Shown: in pieces, positions 40,197 to 53,324 of the stretch
How the letters are laid out: each line of letters begins with the position of its first letter
Position numbering within the stretch: position 1 is the stretch's first letter
Assembly: GCF_001654985.1 (NCBI RefSeq)
Contig: NZ_LXEU01000024.1
Location: 1 to 64,000 of the forward strand
Direction: 5' to 3'
Source: Kluyvera georgiana ATCC 51603
GTDB taxonomy: Bacteria; Pseudomonadota; Gammaproteobacteria; Enterobacterales; Enterobacteriaceae
Length of the DNA: 64,000 nucleotides
Position numbers and translations under genes: made by a program
The notes under the pieces: model-generated
Told to the model about the DNA's origin: nothing
What the model saw: only the letters and a program-made list of their open reading frames with translations
The model's database searches: none

Positions 40197-41537
40197 ATGA
40201 CGATTCACACTTCCACGCCCGTTGTCACATCCATGCAGGTGATTCCCGTTGCCGGACGCGACAGTATGCTGATGAACCTGAGCGGAGCGCATGCGCCGTT
40301 CTTTACGCGTAATATTGTGATTATTCAGGATAACGCGGGGCATACGGGCGTGGGGGAAATCCCCGGCGGCGAGAAGATTCGCGCCACGCTGGAAGAGTCG
40401 ATCCCGCTGGTAGTGGGGAAAACGCTCGGTGAATACAAAAACGTTCTGAACCGCGTTCGTGCCGCTTTTGCCGACCGCGATGCCAGCGGTCGCGGCCTGC
40501 AAACCTTCGACTTACGCACCACGATTCATGTTGTGACCGCCATTGAATCGGCCATGCTTGACCTGCTGGGCCAGCATTTGGGCGTTAACGTGGCCTCGCT
40601 GCTTGGCGACGGGCAACAGCGTAGCGAAGTCGAAATGCTTGGCTACCTGTTCTTCATCGGCAACCGCAAGGCGACGCCTCTGCCGTATCAGAGCCAGCCG
40701 GATGAGCAGTGCGATTGGTACCGACTGCGCCACGACGAGGCGATGACGCCGGATGCCGTTGTACGCCTGGCAGAGGCCGCCTATGAAAAATACGGCTTTA
40801 ACGACTTCAAACTGAAGGGCGGCGTGCTGGCGGGGGAAGAAGAGGCCGAGTCCATCGTGGCGCTGGCAAAACGCTTCCCACAGGCCCGGGTGACGCTGGA
40901 TCCGAACGGCGCATGGTCGCTCGATGAAGCAATTAAGATTGGCAAGTACCTGAAAGGGACGCTGGCCTATGCCGAAGATCCGTGCGGCGCCGAGCAGGGC
41001 TTCTCTGGCCGTGAAGTGATGGCGGAATTCCGCCGTGCGACCGGTCTGCCGACCGCGACCAACATGATTGCCACCGACTGGCGGCAGATGGGGCATACGC
41101 TGGCGCTGCAATCGGTCGATATCCCGCTGGCGGATCCGCACTTCTGGACCATGCAAGGTTCGGTGCGCGTCGCGCAGCTGTGCCATGAGTTTGGTCTGAC
41201 CTGGGGATCGCACTCCAATAATCACTTCGATATTTCGCTGGCAATGTTCACCCACGTCGCCGCCGCTGCGCCGGGTAAGATTACCGCCATTGATACCCAC
41301 TGGATCTGGCAGGAAGGTAATCAGCGCCTGACTAAAGCGCCGTTTGAAATTAAAAACGGTAAGGTGCAAGTACCGAATAAACCGGGGCTGGGCGTTGAGC
41401 TGGATATGGATCAGGTGATGCAGGCCAACGCGCTGTATCAACAATACGGCCTGGGGGCGCGCGACGATGCCGTGGGAATGCAGTACCTGATCCCAAACTG
41501 GACATTTGATAACAAACGCCCCTGTATGGTGCGCTAA
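40197..41537 (+). CDS. gudD: GudD, D-glucarate dehydratase
   Basis: 446 residues, as in E. coli. Enolase-superfamily enzyme that dehydrates D-glucarate to 5-keto-4-deoxy-D-glucarate. [11 protein letters not shown] carries the catalytic Lys pair near 207; LDPNGAWSL and YAEDPCG carry metal ligands; [10 protein letters not shown] carries the catalytic His near 339. ATG 40197 follows ACAAGGAT; the longer open frame upstream lacks family similarity. In E. coli gudP and gudX accompany it; here neither is present, and a glycerate kinase follows after 33 nt. Confidence 0.95.
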   Translation: MTIHTSTPVVTSMQVIPVAGRDSMLMNLSGAHAPFFTRNIVIIQDNAGHTGVGEIPGGEKIRATLEESIPLVVGKTLGEYKNVLNRVRAAFADRDASGRGLQTFDLRTTIHVVTAIESAMLDLLGQHLGVNVASLLGDGQQRSEVEMLGYLFFIGNRKATPLPYQSQPDEQCDWYRLRHDEAMTPDAVVRLAEAAYEKYGFNDFKLKGGVLAGEEEAESIVALAKRFPQARVTLDPNGAWSLDEAIKIGKYLKGTLAYAEDPCGAEQGFSGREVMAEFRRATGLPTATNMIATDWRQMGHTLALQSVDIPLADPHFWTMQGSVRVAQLCHEFGLTWGSHSNNHFDISLAMFTHVAAAAPGKITAIDTHWIWQEGNQRLTKAPFEIKNGKVQVPNKPGLGVELDMDQVMQANALYQQYGLGARDDAVGMQYLIPNWTFDNKRPCMVR

Positions 41538-41570
41538 GCTTACTGCCGCCACTTCGCACAAGGACAGCTT

Positions 41571-42710
41571 ATGAAGATTGTAATTGCCCCGGACTCATAC
41601 AAGGAAAGCCTGAGCGCCCTCGAGGTCGCCAGTGCGATTGAAGCGGGATTTCGCGAGATCTACCCGGACGCCGAGTACATCAAATTGCCGGTTGCCGACG
41701 GCGGCGAAGGGACCGTTGAGGCTATGGTGGCGGCAACGCAGGGGCGGGTGATACAGGTTGAGGTGACCGGACCATTGGGTGAAGTGGTGCCGGGTTTCTT
41801 CGGTGTCTCCGGCGACGAGCGCTGTGCCTTTATCGAAATGGCGGCGGCTAGCGGGCTTGAGCTTTTACCTCCCGACGCGCGTAACCCGCTGAAAACAACC
41901 TCATGGGGCACCGGAGAGCTGATTCGCCATGCGCTGGATCTTGGCGTGACGCGGATGATTATCGGCATTGGCGGTAGCGCCACTAACGACGGCGGCGCAG
42001 GTATGGTGCAGGCGCTTGGCGCGCAGCTGCTGACCGCTGACGGTCAGCCGATTGCGCCCGGCGGTGCGGGACTGTCGACGCTGGCAAAGATTGACATCAG
42101 CGGCCTGGATCCGCGCCTGGCGCAATGCCGGATTGATGTTGCCTGTGATGTGACGAATCCGCTGGTCGGTGATGACGGAGCGTCGGCGGTATTTGGGCCG
42201 CAGAAAGGCGCAACGCCGGAGATGGTTGCGCTGCTCGACCGCGCGCTGGCGCACTATGCCGGGCAAATTGCGCAAGAATTAGATCTTGATGTGCTGACGC
42301 TGGAAGGCGGCGGTGCGGCAGGAGGAATGGGAGCGGCGCTGTACGCGTTTTGCGGCGCACACCTGAGACCGGGTATTGATATCGTGACCGACGCGCTACA
42401 TCTGGATGCGCTGGTTGCCGATGCGGATCTGGTGATTACCGGGGAAGGGCGTATCGATAGCCAGACGATCCACGGCAAGGTACCGGTAGGGGTGGCGCGG
42501 GTTGCCAAACGCTATCAGATACCGGTGATTGGGATTGCCGGCAGCCTGACGGCGGATGTGGGCGTTGTGCACCAGCACGGACTGGATGCGGTGTTCAGCG
42601 TGCTGCATCGGATCTGTTCGCTCGACGAGGCGCTGGCAGAAGCCGGGACGAACGTACGAATGGCCGCGCGCAATATCGCTGCGGCGATAAAAGTGGGGCA
42701 GTCGCTGTAG
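41571..42710 (+). CDS. garK: glycerate 2-kinase (GarK type)
   Basis: 379 residues (381 in E. coli GarK and GlxK). Phosphorylates D-glycerate to 2-phosphoglycerate, the last step of glucarate and galactarate breakdown. MKIVIAPDSYKESLSALEVA, VADGGEGTVEAM, FIEMAAASGLEL, GIGGSATNDGGAGMVQALGA and VITGEGRIDSQTIHGKVPVG are family blocks. Compared with remembered sequences it is closer to GarK than GlxK. The linking enzymes GarL and GarR are not in the window. The stop lies inside a REP element. Confidence 0.9.
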   Translation: MKIVIAPDSYKESLSALEVASAIEAGFREIYPDAEYIKLPVADGGEGTVEAMVAATQGRVIQVEVTGPLGEVVPGFFGVSGDERCAFIEMAAASGLELLPPDARNPLKTTSWGTGELIRHALDLGVTRMIIGIGGSATNDGGAGMVQALGAQLLTADGQPIAPGGAGLSTLAKIDISGLDPRLAQCRIDVACDVTNPLVGDDGASAVFGPQKGATPEMVALLDRALAHYAGQIAQELDLDVLTLEGGGAAGGMGAALYAFCGAHLRPGIDIVTDALHLDALVADADLVITGEGRIDSQTIHGKVPVGVARVAKRYQIPVIGIAGSLTADVGVVHQHGLDAVFSVLHRICSLDEALAEAGTNVRMAARNIAAAIKVGQSL

Positions 42711-42780
42711 GCCGGATAAGGCAACGCCGCCATCCGGCAATCACACTCAAGCCGGATGGCGCTTCGCTTCTCCGGTCTAC
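42707..42780. repeat. REP pair between garK and barA
   Basis: GTAGGCCGGATAAGGC with GCCATCCGGCA, then in reverse GCCGGATGGCGCTTCGC and CTCCGGTCTAC. It separates two convergent genes and starts within the garK stop region. Confidence 0.85.
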
Positions 42781-42789
42781 AGGTTTGTG

Positions 42790-45543
42790 CTAGCCCAGTA
42801 TTTTCTTCGTTTCCCGCGTCACATTATCCATTTCATCCAGCAGTTCCAGCAGCTCCGGTTCTAGCTCTTCCGCCGGGGTGCCGCTACGCAGCTGGCTTTC
42901 AATCAGCTGGCACAGATGTTTAAGACGCGGTACGCCGCTGTAGCCGCAGCTGCCGTGCAGTTTGTGAATGGCGTCGACCAGATTCTCAGGCTCTTCGCCG
43001 ACCAGCTGCTCCTCCACCTTATTGCGTACTTCCGGCAGGAAGGCGATCAGCATTTGTAGCATCTCCCGCGCCAGGTCCGGCTTATAGGCGGCCTGACGTA
43101 GCGCTAACTGCCAGTCCAGCGTGGTGTTCAGATCGATCGGCGGTTCCACCGGCGCGGGCTGGACGGGACGCGGCGGCGTAATGACGCCAGGCTTATAGCG
43201 CAGCAGCAGGTCGTGCAGACGGTTCTCTTCAATGGGCTTCGCCAGATAGTCGTTCATCCCGGCGGTCAACAGCTTCTCTTTCTGCCCGGCAAGGGCGTGG
43301 GCGGTGACCGCAATCACCGGCGTTTGCTGCTGATGCGGAAGCTGACGAATCAGCTCACAGGCGCGAATGCCGTCAATGTCCGGCATCTGGATATCCATCA
43401 GAATCAGGTCGAATTTCATCTGTTTAGCGCACTCAATCGCCTGCTGTCCGCTTTCGCACAGCTCAACGTGCTGCACCTGATCGTCCAACAGCGCGCCAAT
43501 CAGTTTCAGGTTCGCCGGGTTATCGTCCACCGCCATCACCGTCATCGGCAGGCGATGCTCGGTCACCGGGACGGCCACCTGTGTGGGCGTACTGCGGCTG
43601 AATTCCTGCAGCACCGGCAGCAGACGGGTGACGGTCAACGGTTTCAGCAGGCAGGCAGCCGCGCCGTTTTGTTTCAGCGACTCGGCGTCAACCTGGGCGT
43701 GACACGGCAGCGCCAGCACCAGATGGTCGGTCATGCCGAGCGCGGTACTCAGCTTATCGCGGTGAATGCTGAGGTCGCGCACCGAAACCGGTACGGCAAC
43801 CAGCAGAATGTCGTAGAACTCGGTGGGCAGCGCGGCAATACTCACCGCATAGACGACCTCGAGCGGCGTTGTCGCCAGCATATCCAGCGTCGCCTGCGCG
43901 GCGGCGGCATTGGCCTCCACGTAGGCGATACGCTTGCCTTGCAGGCTGCTGGTATCCGGCCCTTCAGAAATGACGTTCGGATTGAGATCGAGGTTGATAT
44001 TGAACCAGAACGTTGAACCACGGTTGGGCTGGCTGTGGAAGGAGATATCGCCGCCCATCTCGCGCACCAGTTTTTGCGTGATCACCAGCCCCAGCCCGGT
44101 GCCGCCGTGGCGTCGGGAGATGCTGGCATCGGCCTGGCGGAAGGCCTGGAACAAACGGGACTGATCGCGCTCCGGAATACCGATGCCGGTATCGCGGATC
44201 TGGACTTCAATTTGTACCTTGTTATTGCTGACGGCGCGCTGTTCTACCAGCACGTCAATGTTGCCGTTTTCGGTGAACTTGATGGCGTTGCCGACCAGAT
44301 TGGTAATGACCTGCTGCAGACGCAGCGGGTCGCCGATGACGTTGTCCGGCACGTCATTTTTAATGTTCAGCGTCAGCTCAAGCCCTTTATCGTGCGCCGA
44401 ATGCGCCAGCAGCGTGACGACTTCATCCAGCGAACTGCGTAACGGGAACGGAATGCTCTCCAGCAACAGTTTGCCCGCTTCCAGCTTGGAGAAGTCGAGC
44501 ACATCGTTGATGATCGCCAGCAGGTTGTTGGCGGACCGCTCGATGGTATTGAGGTGGTCGCGCTGGGTCGGATTGAGCTCGGTTTTCAACGTCAGGCGGG
44601 TAAAGCCAATCACGCCGTTGAGCGGCGTACGCAGCTCGTGCGACATGTTGGCGAGGAACTCTGACTTGATGCGCGCCGCTTCCTGGGCGCGCTTCTTGGC
44701 GAGATCCAGTTCAACGTTTTGGATCTCCATCTGTTCAAGCGTCTCACGCAGGTCCGAAGTGGCCTGGTCGACGTTATGTTGCATCTCCTCGTGATAGGCG
44801 GCCAGCGACATGGCCATCGAGTTGATGCCGTTTTTCAGCATATCCAGCTCGCCGAGCATAAATCCCTCAACGCGGCTGTCGAGCTGGCCGCGGCGGATCC
44901 GGTCAACGGTGTTCACCATGTTGCGAATTGGCCCGGTGACATCCTGCATTAACCGCCAGCCGAAGATCAGCGCAATGCCGATGCAGAACAGCATCATCAC
45001 GCTGGAGATAAAGATCTCTTTATACTGCTGAAGCCTGACCGACTTGAGATCCAGCTCCAGCGCTACGTAGCCGAGCATATTGACCGGCGTTTTGGCGTCC
45101 GACTGCGGTGATTCATCCGGCGAGTAGTGCTCGGAGATAATCGGCGTGCGTAGGATCATGATATCGCCGTGGCGCGTCACGCTCAGCCTTCGCGGGAAGG
45201 GCATGCCGCGCGGCAGCTGTAGCTCGCCAGGATCCAGTTGATAGTTTGAGGTGACGAACAGCTTGTTGTGTTCGTCATAGACGGAGATCGCCCGTACGAT
45301 ATCGGAGTGGCGACGGTGCAGCACGCTTATCAACTGGCCGATCGACTCACGGTTTTGCAAATTCATACCGTATTCGCTGGAGACGGCAAGCGGCTCGATA
45401 ATGCTGGCGCCGGCGTCTTCCAGTTGACGCTGCAGGTCGTTATAGCGGTGGACGACGAAGAAGATGCTGAGCAGCAAACCGATTAATACGGTCGGCGCCA
45501 GGATCAAAATCATCATTCTTGCACGCAGGCTGTAGTTGGTCAT
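42790..45543 (-). CDS. barA: BarA, hybrid sensor histidine kinase
   Basis: 917 residues (918 in E. coli). Tripartite sensor kinase that phosphorylates UvrY in response to short-chain carboxylates and so drives csrB transcription. Order: transmembrane segment about 10-31, periplasmic region, second transmembrane segment about 177-198, HAMP, HisKA with His302 ([10 protein letters not shown]), HATPase ([28 protein letters not shown]), a degenerate receiver, a receiver with Asp717 ([10 protein letters not shown]) and an HPt domain with His863 ([12 protein letters not shown]). All phosphorelay residues are present. Divergent from rlmD with a 56-nt gap. Confidence 0.97.
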   Translation of the reverse strand: MTNYSLRARMMILILAPTVLIGLLLSIFFVVHRYNDLQRQLEDAGASIIEPLAVSSEYGMNLQNRESIGQLISVLHRRHSDIVRAISVYDEHNKLFVTSNYQLDPGELQLPRGMPFPRRLSVTRHGDIMILRTPIISEHYSPDESPQSDAKTPVNMLGYVALELDLKSVRLQQYKEIFISSVMMLFCIGIALIFGWRLMQDVTGPIRNMVNTVDRIRRGQLDSRVEGFMLGELDMLKNGINSMAMSLAAYHEEMQHNVDQATSDLRETLEQMEIQNVELDLAKKRAQEAARIKSEFLANMSHELRTPLNGVIGFTRLTLKTELNPTQRDHLNTIERSANNLLAIINDVLDFSKLEAGKLLLESIPFPLRSSLDEVVTLLAHSAHDKGLELTLNIKNDVPDNVIGDPLRLQQVITNLVGNAIKFTENGNIDVLVEQRAVSNNKVQIEVQIRDTGIGIPERDQSRLFQAFRQADASISRRHGGTGLGLVITQKLVREMGGDISFHSQPNRGSTFWFNINLDLNPNVISEGPDTSSLQGKRIAYVEANAAAAQATLDMLATTPLEVVYAVSIAALPTEFYDILLVAVPVSVRDLSIHRDKLSTALGMTDHLVLALPCHAQVDAESLKQNGAAACLLKPLTVTRLLPVLQEFSRSTPTQVAVPVTEHRLPMTVMAVDDNPANLKLIGALLDDQVQHVELCESGQQAIECAKQMKFDLILMDIQMPDIDGIRACELIRQLPHQQQTPVIAVTAHALAGQKEKLLTAGMNDYLAKPIEENRLHDLLLRYKPGVITPPRPVQPAPVEPPIDLNTTLDWQLALRQAAYKPDLAREMLQMLIAFLPEVRNKVEEQLVGEEPENLVDAIHKLHGSCGYSGVPRLKHLCQLIESQLRSGTPAEELEPELLELLDEMDNVTRETKKILG

Positions 45544-45599
45544 GGAGGTCCGTTGTGGGAGAATCAGTGCAATATATTTGATTGAGAAAAATCTCTACG

Positions 45600-46898
45600 A
45601 TGGCGCAATTCTACTCTGCAAAACGGCGCGTGACGACGCGCCAGATCATAACCGTGACAGTCAGCAGTCTTGATCCCTTCGGGCAAGGTGTGGCGCGCCA
45701 CAACGGTAAAGCATTATTCATCAATGGGTTATTGCCAGAAGAGCGTGCGGAAATTACCCTGACGGAAGACAAAAAACAGTACGCGCGCGGGCAGGTGAAG
45801 CGCCGTCTGAGCGACAGCCCGGAGCGCGTTGAACCCCGTTGCCCGCACTTTGGCATTTGCGGCGGCTGCCAGCAGCAGCACGCGTCGGTTGCACTACAAC
45901 AGCGCAGCAAACGTGCGGCGCTAAATCGTTTAATGAATCACGAGGTCGAGGAGGTCATCGCCGGGGAAGCCTGGGGATACCGCCGCCGCGCGCGCTTAAG
46001 CTTGAATTATCAGCCTAAAACCCAACGCTTGCAGATGGGTTTTCGCAAGGCCAACTCGAACGATATCATCGATGTGGTGCAATGCCCCGTTTTGGTGCCC
46101 AGTCTTGAGGCGTTGCTGCCCGCAGTGCGTGAGTGCCTGAGCAGCCTGAAAGGCCAGCGTCACTTGGGGCACGTTGAGCTGGTCAGCGCCGATAACGGGC
46201 CGCTGATGGTGCTACGCCACACGGCGGCGCTTAATGGCGAAGACAAAGAAAAACTGGAACGCTTTTCGCATTCTTCCGGCGTGGCGCTGTATCTGGCGCC
46301 GGAAAGCGAGGTACTTGAACGCGTTACCGGTGATGCTCCCTGGTATTCCTCAGACGGGCTACGCTTAACCTTCAGCCCGCGCGATTTTATTCAGGTTAAC
46401 GACGGCGTGAATCAGCAGATGGTGGCGACGGCGCTGGCATGGCTGGACGTGCAGCCTACCGACCGGGTGCTGGATCTGTTCTGCGGGATGGGCAACTTTA
46501 CGTTGCCGCTGGCCAAACGCGCGGCCAGCGTGGTCGGCGTCGAGGGCGTGCCCGCGCTGGTGGCGAAAGGGCGCGAGAATGCCGAACTCAACCACCTGCA
46601 AAATGTCACCTTCTTTCACGAGAATCTGGAAGATGATGTAACACTTCAGGCGTGGGCGAAACACGGTTTTGACAAAGTTTTACTCGATCCTGCTCGTGCT
46701 GGCGCACCGGGCGTGATGCAGCATGTTATAAAATTAGCGCCGACGCGGGTGGTGTATGTTTCCTGCAATCCGGCGACGCTGGCGCGCGATAGCGAGGCGT
46801 TGCTGAATGCGGGTTACCAAATTCAGCGTCTGGCAATGCTGGATATGTTCCCGCACACTGGGCACCAGGAATCTATGGTGCTGTTTGAGCGTAGGTAA
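45600..46898 (+). CDS. rlmD: RlmD, 23S rRNA m5U1939 methyltransferase
   Basis: 432 residues (433 in E. coli). Iron-sulfur, SAM-dependent enzyme. A TRAM domain comes first; cluster cysteines are in [15 protein letters not shown] (about residues 81-95) with a fourth in [13 protein letters not shown] motif [16 protein letters not shown]; catalytic Cys in [13 protein letters not shown] near 388. The start ATG 45600 gives [15 protein letters not shown]; an upstream in-frame ATG adds six residues only. relA follows after 50 nt. Confidence 0.96.
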   Translation: MAQFYSAKRRVTTRQIITVTVSSLDPFGQGVARHNGKALFINGLLPEERAEITLTEDKKQYARGQVKRRLSDSPERVEPRCPHFGICGGCQQQHASVALQQRSKRAALNRLMNHEVEEVIAGEAWGYRRRARLSLNYQPKTQRLQMGFRKANSNDIIDVVQCPVLVPSLEALLPAVRECLSSLKGQRHLGHVELVSADNGPLMVLRHTAALNGEDKEKLERFSHSSGVALYLAPESEVLERVTGDAPWYSSDGLRLTFSPRDFIQVNDGVNQQMVATALAWLDVQPTDRVLDLFCGMGNFTLPLAKRAASVVGVEGVPALVAKGRENAELNHLQNVTFFHENLEDDVTLQAWAKHGFDKVLLDPARAGAPGVMQHVIKLAPTRVVYVSCNPATLARDSEALLNAGYQIQRLAMLDMFPHTGHQESMVLFERR

Positions 46899-46948
46899 TA
46901 ACGGTGGCTTGTCGACTTCGACAGGCCGGTCCCTGAAAGGAGAGGACA

Positions 46949-49180
46949 ATGGTTGCGGTAAGAAGTGCACATCTCAATAAAGCTGGTGAATTTGACCCAC
47001 AGAAATGGATCGCAAGTCTGGGAATTTCCAGCCAGCAGTCGTGTGAACGCTTAGCCGAGACCTGGGATTATTGTCGCCGCCAGACCGTGGGGCGTGATGA
47101 CGCCGAGCTGATGCTGTGGCGCGGGGTTGAGATGGTTGAAATCCTCTCAACGCTGAGTATGGATAACGACACGCTACGCGCGGCGCTGCTGTTCCCGTTA
47201 GTCGATGCTAACGTGGTCAGTGAAGAGGTGCTCAGCGAGAGCGCCGGGCAGTCGGTGGTGACGCTGATTCACGGCGTGCGCGATATGGCGGCCATCCGCC
47301 AACTGAAGGCCACCCATACTGACGCGGTTTCCTCCGAACAGGTCGACAACGTCCGTCGCATGCTGCTGGCGATGGTCGACGATTTCCGCTGCGTGGTCAT
47401 CAAGCTCGCCGAGCGTATTGCGCATCTGCGTGAGGTGAAGGATGCGCCGGAAGATGAGCGCGTGCTGGCGGCGAAAGAGTGTACCAACATCTACGCGCCG
47501 CTCGCGAACCGTCTCGGTATCGGCCAGCTCAAATGGGAGCTGGAAGATTACTGCTTCCGCTACCTGCACCCGGCGGAATACAAACGTATTGCCAAACTGC
47601 TGCACGAGCGTCGTATTGACCGTGAGCATTACATCAATGACTTCGTCGGCCACCTGCGCAGTGAAATGAAAACCGAAGGGGTCAAAGCCGAGGTTTACGG
47701 TCGTCCGAAGCATATCTACAGCATCTGGCGCAAAATGCAGAAAAAACACCTCGCGTTCGACGAACTGTTTGACGTGCGCGCGGTGCGTATCGTCGCCGAG
47801 CGCCTGCAGGATTGCTACGCCGCGCTGGGGATAGTGCACACTCACTACCGCCACCTGCCGGATGAGTTCGATGACTACGTCGCCAACCCGAAACCGAACG
47901 GCTATCAGTCCATCCACACCGTGGTGCTGGGGCCTGGCGGCAAAACGGTTGAGATCCAGATTCGTACTAAACAGATGCACGAAGATGCCGAGCTGGGCGT
48001 CGCCGCGCACTGGAAGTACAAAGAAGGCACCGCCAGTGGCCAGCGCTCCGGTCACGAAGATCGTATCGCCTGGCTGCGTAAGCTGATTGCCTGGCAGGAA
48101 GAGATGGCCGACTCGGGCGAAATGCTCGACGAAGTGCGCAGCCAGGTCTTTGATGACCGCGTCTACGTGTTTACGCCGAAAGGCGACGTGGTGGATCTGC
48201 CGGCAGGCTCCACGCCGTTGGACTTTGCCTACCACATTCACAGCGATGTTGGACACCGCTGCATCGGCGCGAAGATCGGCGGGCGCATCGTGCCGTTCAC
48301 CTATCAACTGCAGATGGGCGACCAGATTGAAATCATCACCCAGAAGCAGCCGAACCCAAGCCGCGACTGGCTGAACCCGAATCTGGGCTATGTGACAACC
48401 AGCCGCGGGCGTTCGAAAATCCACGCCTGGTTCCGTAAACAGGATAAAGACAAGAACGTGCTGGCCGGGCGGCAGATCCTCGACGACGAGCTGGAGCATT
48501 TGGGCATCAGCCTCAAGGAAGCCGAAAAGCACCTGCTGCCGCGCTACAACTTTAACGACGTGGAAGAGCTGCTGGCGGCGATCGGCGGCGGCGATATTCG
48601 CCTCAACCAGATGGTCAACTTCCTGCAGGCGCAGTTCAATAAACCGAGCGCCGCTGAACAGGATGCCGCCGCGCTTAAACAACTACAGCAGAAATCTTAC
48701 ACGCCGCAAAACCGCAGCAAAGACAACGGCCGCGTGGTGGTTGAAGGTGTTGGCAACCTGATGCACCACATTGCCCGTTGCTGCCAGCCGATTCCTGGCG
48801 ATGAAATTGTCGGCTTCATTACCCAGGGGCGCGGCATTTCGGTGCACCGTGCGGACTGTGAACAGTTGGCGGAACTGCAATCGCACGCGCCGGAACGTAT
48901 TGTCGATGCGGTGTGGGGCGAGAGCTACTCGGCGGGCTATTCGCTGGTGGTGCGCGTGCAGGCTAACGACCGCAGCGGCCTGCTGCGCGATATCACCACC
49001 ATTCTCGCCAACGAGAAGGTCAACGTACTGGGCGTGGCCAGCCGCAGCGATACCAAGCAGCAGATGGCGACCATCGACATGACCATTGAAATCTACAACC
49101 TGCAGGTGCTGGGCCGCGTGCTTGGCAAGCTGAACCAGGTGCCGGACGTGATCGACGCGCGTCGACTGCACGGCGGTTAA
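46949..49180 (+). CDS. relA: RelA, GTP pyrophosphokinase
   Basis: 743 residues (744 in E. coli). Ribosome-associated (p)ppGpp synthetase of the stringent response. The N-terminal pseudo-hydrolase domain lacks the His-Asp pair (FPLVDANVVSEE), so it should not degrade ppGpp. The synthetase domain shows VYGRPKHIYSIWRKMQKK (near 250) and NPKPNGYQSIHTVV; TGS begins VYVFTPKGDVVDLP near 405; the zinc-finger region has HIARCCQPIPGDEIVG, and ACT is at the C-terminus. Shine-Dalgarno AAAGGAGAGGA. Confidence 0.97.
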   Translation: MVAVRSAHLNKAGEFDPQKWIASLGISSQQSCERLAETWDYCRRQTVGRDDAELMLWRGVEMVEILSTLSMDNDTLRAALLFPLVDANVVSEEVLSESAGQSVVTLIHGVRDMAAIRQLKATHTDAVSSEQVDNVRRMLLAMVDDFRCVVIKLAERIAHLREVKDAPEDERVLAAKECTNIYAPLANRLGIGQLKWELEDYCFRYLHPAEYKRIAKLLHERRIDREHYINDFVGHLRSEMKTEGVKAEVYGRPKHIYSIWRKMQKKHLAFDELFDVRAVRIVAERLQDCYAALGIVHTHYRHLPDEFDDYVANPKPNGYQSIHTVVLGPGGKTVEIQIRTKQMHEDAELGVAAHWKYKEGTASGQRSGHEDRIAWLRKLIAWQEEMADSGEMLDEVRSQVFDDRVYVFTPKGDVVDLPAGSTPLDFAYHIHSDVGHRCIGAKIGGRIVPFTYQLQMGDQIEIITQKQPNPSRDWLNPNLGYVTTSRGRSKIHAWFRKQDKDKNVLAGRQILDDELEHLGISLKEAEKHLLPRYNFNDVEELLAAIGGGDIRLNQMVNFLQAQFNKPSAAEQDAAALKQLQQKSYTPQNRSKDNGRVVVEGVGNLMHHIARCCQPIPGDEIVGFITQGRGISVHRADCEQLAELQSHAPERIVDAVWGESYSAGYSLVVRVQANDRSGLLRDITTILANEKVNVLGVASRSDTKQQMATIDMTIEIYNLQVLGRVLGKLNQVPDVIDARRLHGG

Positions 49181-49189
49181 CTTCCCTTT

Positions 49190-49215
49190 TACCCTCTCCC
49201 TGTTGGGGGAGGGTA
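49190..49215. repeat. short palindrome of the CCCTCTCCC family between relA and mazG
   Basis: TACCCTCTCCC-TGTT-GGGGGAGGGTA, a 10-11 bp hairpin 10 nt after the relA stop. It resembles half of the elements at 3789-3872 and 62756-62873. It occupies the place where E. coli has mazEF. Confidence 0.75.
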
Positions 49216-49241
49216 ACGCTCTATTTTTGCAAGGAAACACC

Positions 49242-50033
49242 ATGACTCAAATCGACCGACTGCTCGGCATTATGCAGCGCCTGCGCGACCCGGAAAACGG
49301 CTGCCCGTGGGATAAAGAGCAGACGTTCAGCTCCATCGCCCCCTACACGCTGGAAGAAACCTACGAAGTACTCGATGCCATCGCTCGCGAAGATTTTGAC
49401 GACCTGCGCGGTGAACTTGGCGACCTGCTGTTCCAGGTGGTGTTCTACGCCCAGATGGCTCAGGAAGAAGGGCGCTTTGATTTCAACGACATTTGCGCCG
49501 CCATCAGCGACAAGCTGGAACGTCGCCACCCGCACATCTTCGGCGATGCAAATGCCAGCAACAGTCAGGAAGTGCTGGCCCGCTGGGAGCAGATCAAAAC
49601 CGCCGAACGCGCGGAAAAAGCGCAGCACTCCGCGCTGGATGACATTCCGCGCGCTTTCCCGGCGCTGATGCGGGCGCACAAAATCCAGAAACGCTGTTCG
49701 GCGGTAGGTTTTGACTGGACGACGCTGGGTCCGGTTCTGGACAAAGTGTACGAAGAAATTGATGAAGTCATGGACGAAGCCAGGCAGGCGGTCGTCGATG
49801 AAGCTAGACTGGAAGAGGAAATGGGCGATCTGCTGTTTGCCACCGTCAATCTTTCACGTCATTTAGGTGTCAAAGCCGAGACCGCGCTGCAAAAAGCGAA
49901 TGAAAAATTTGAGCGCCGTTTCCGCGAAGTTGAGCGAATTGTGGCTGAACGAGGCCTGGAAATGACCGGCGTAGACCTCAATGTGATGGAAGAAGTTTGG
50001 CAACAGGTAAAACAGCAGGAACATGATCTCTAA
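49242..50033 (+). CDS. mazG: MazG, nucleoside triphosphate pyrophosphohydrolase
   Basis: 263 residues, as in E. coli. Hydrolyses NTPs to NMP and pyrophosphate and dampens the stringent response. Two MazG repeats are visible: CPWDKEQTFSSIAPYTLEE with LRGELGDLLFQVVFYAQ in the first, and ARLEEEMGDLLFATVNLSRH in the second, each with the metal-binding EExxE-type pattern. ATG 49242 follows AAGGAAACACC; the frame is open slightly upstream. In E. coli it is in an operon with mazEF, absent here. Confidence 0.95.
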   Translation: MTQIDRLLGIMQRLRDPENGCPWDKEQTFSSIAPYTLEETYEVLDAIAREDFDDLRGELGDLLFQVVFYAQMAQEEGRFDFNDICAAISDKLERRHPHIFGDANASNSQEVLARWEQIKTAERAEKAQHSALDDIPRAFPALMRAHKIQKRCSAVGFDWTTLGPVLDKVYEEIDEVMDEARQAVVDEARLEEEMGDLLFATVNLSRHLGVKAETALQKANEKFERRFREVERIVAERGLEMTGVDLNVMEEVWQQVKQQEHDL

Positions 50034-50175
50034 AGAATTTTTGCGGGAAAGGGCGAAAAGTGCGAAATCTTAAATGACAAGCGCTTGATTTGCGTCAAAA
50101 ACATTTACCCAAAAGGGGCTATTTTCTCACTCCCCATGTTTGTTTCTGCGGCGATTGAGGAGCGAGAATGAAAGT

Positions 50176-50204
50176 TTGTGGCGCTCGCCATGTTCGGGTA
50201 TACT
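50176..50204 (+). promoter_or_regulatory. pyrG promoter
   Basis: TTGTGG (50176-50181) and TATACT (50199-50204) are 17 bp apart, 53 nt before the pyrG ATG. The rest of the 223-nt mazG-pyrG gap shows no gene. Confidence 0.7.
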
Positions 50205-50241
50205 ACTTTCCCGTCTTGGTTATTCCATCGTTTCACCCTAA

Positions 50242-51894
<1,653 letters not shown>

Positions 51895-51904
51895 AAAAAG
51901 TTAG

Positions 51905-53272
<1,368 letters not shown>

Positions 53273-53293
53273 TCCTGTCTTTATCTGATATAG

Positions 53294-53324
53294 AAATGCC
53301 AGCCTTCGGGCTGGCATTTTTTTT
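53294..53324 (+). terminator. terminator of eno
   Basis: ATGCCAGCC-TTCG-GGCTGGCAT followed by eight T. A 9-bp stem with a UUCG loop; it overlaps the stop codon region of the convergent gene at 53323. Confidence 0.93.

Noticed and set aside
47198-48682. A 494-codon open frame antisense to relA
   Set aside because: RelA domains are clear on the plus strand; the antisense translation has no domain and no start signal.
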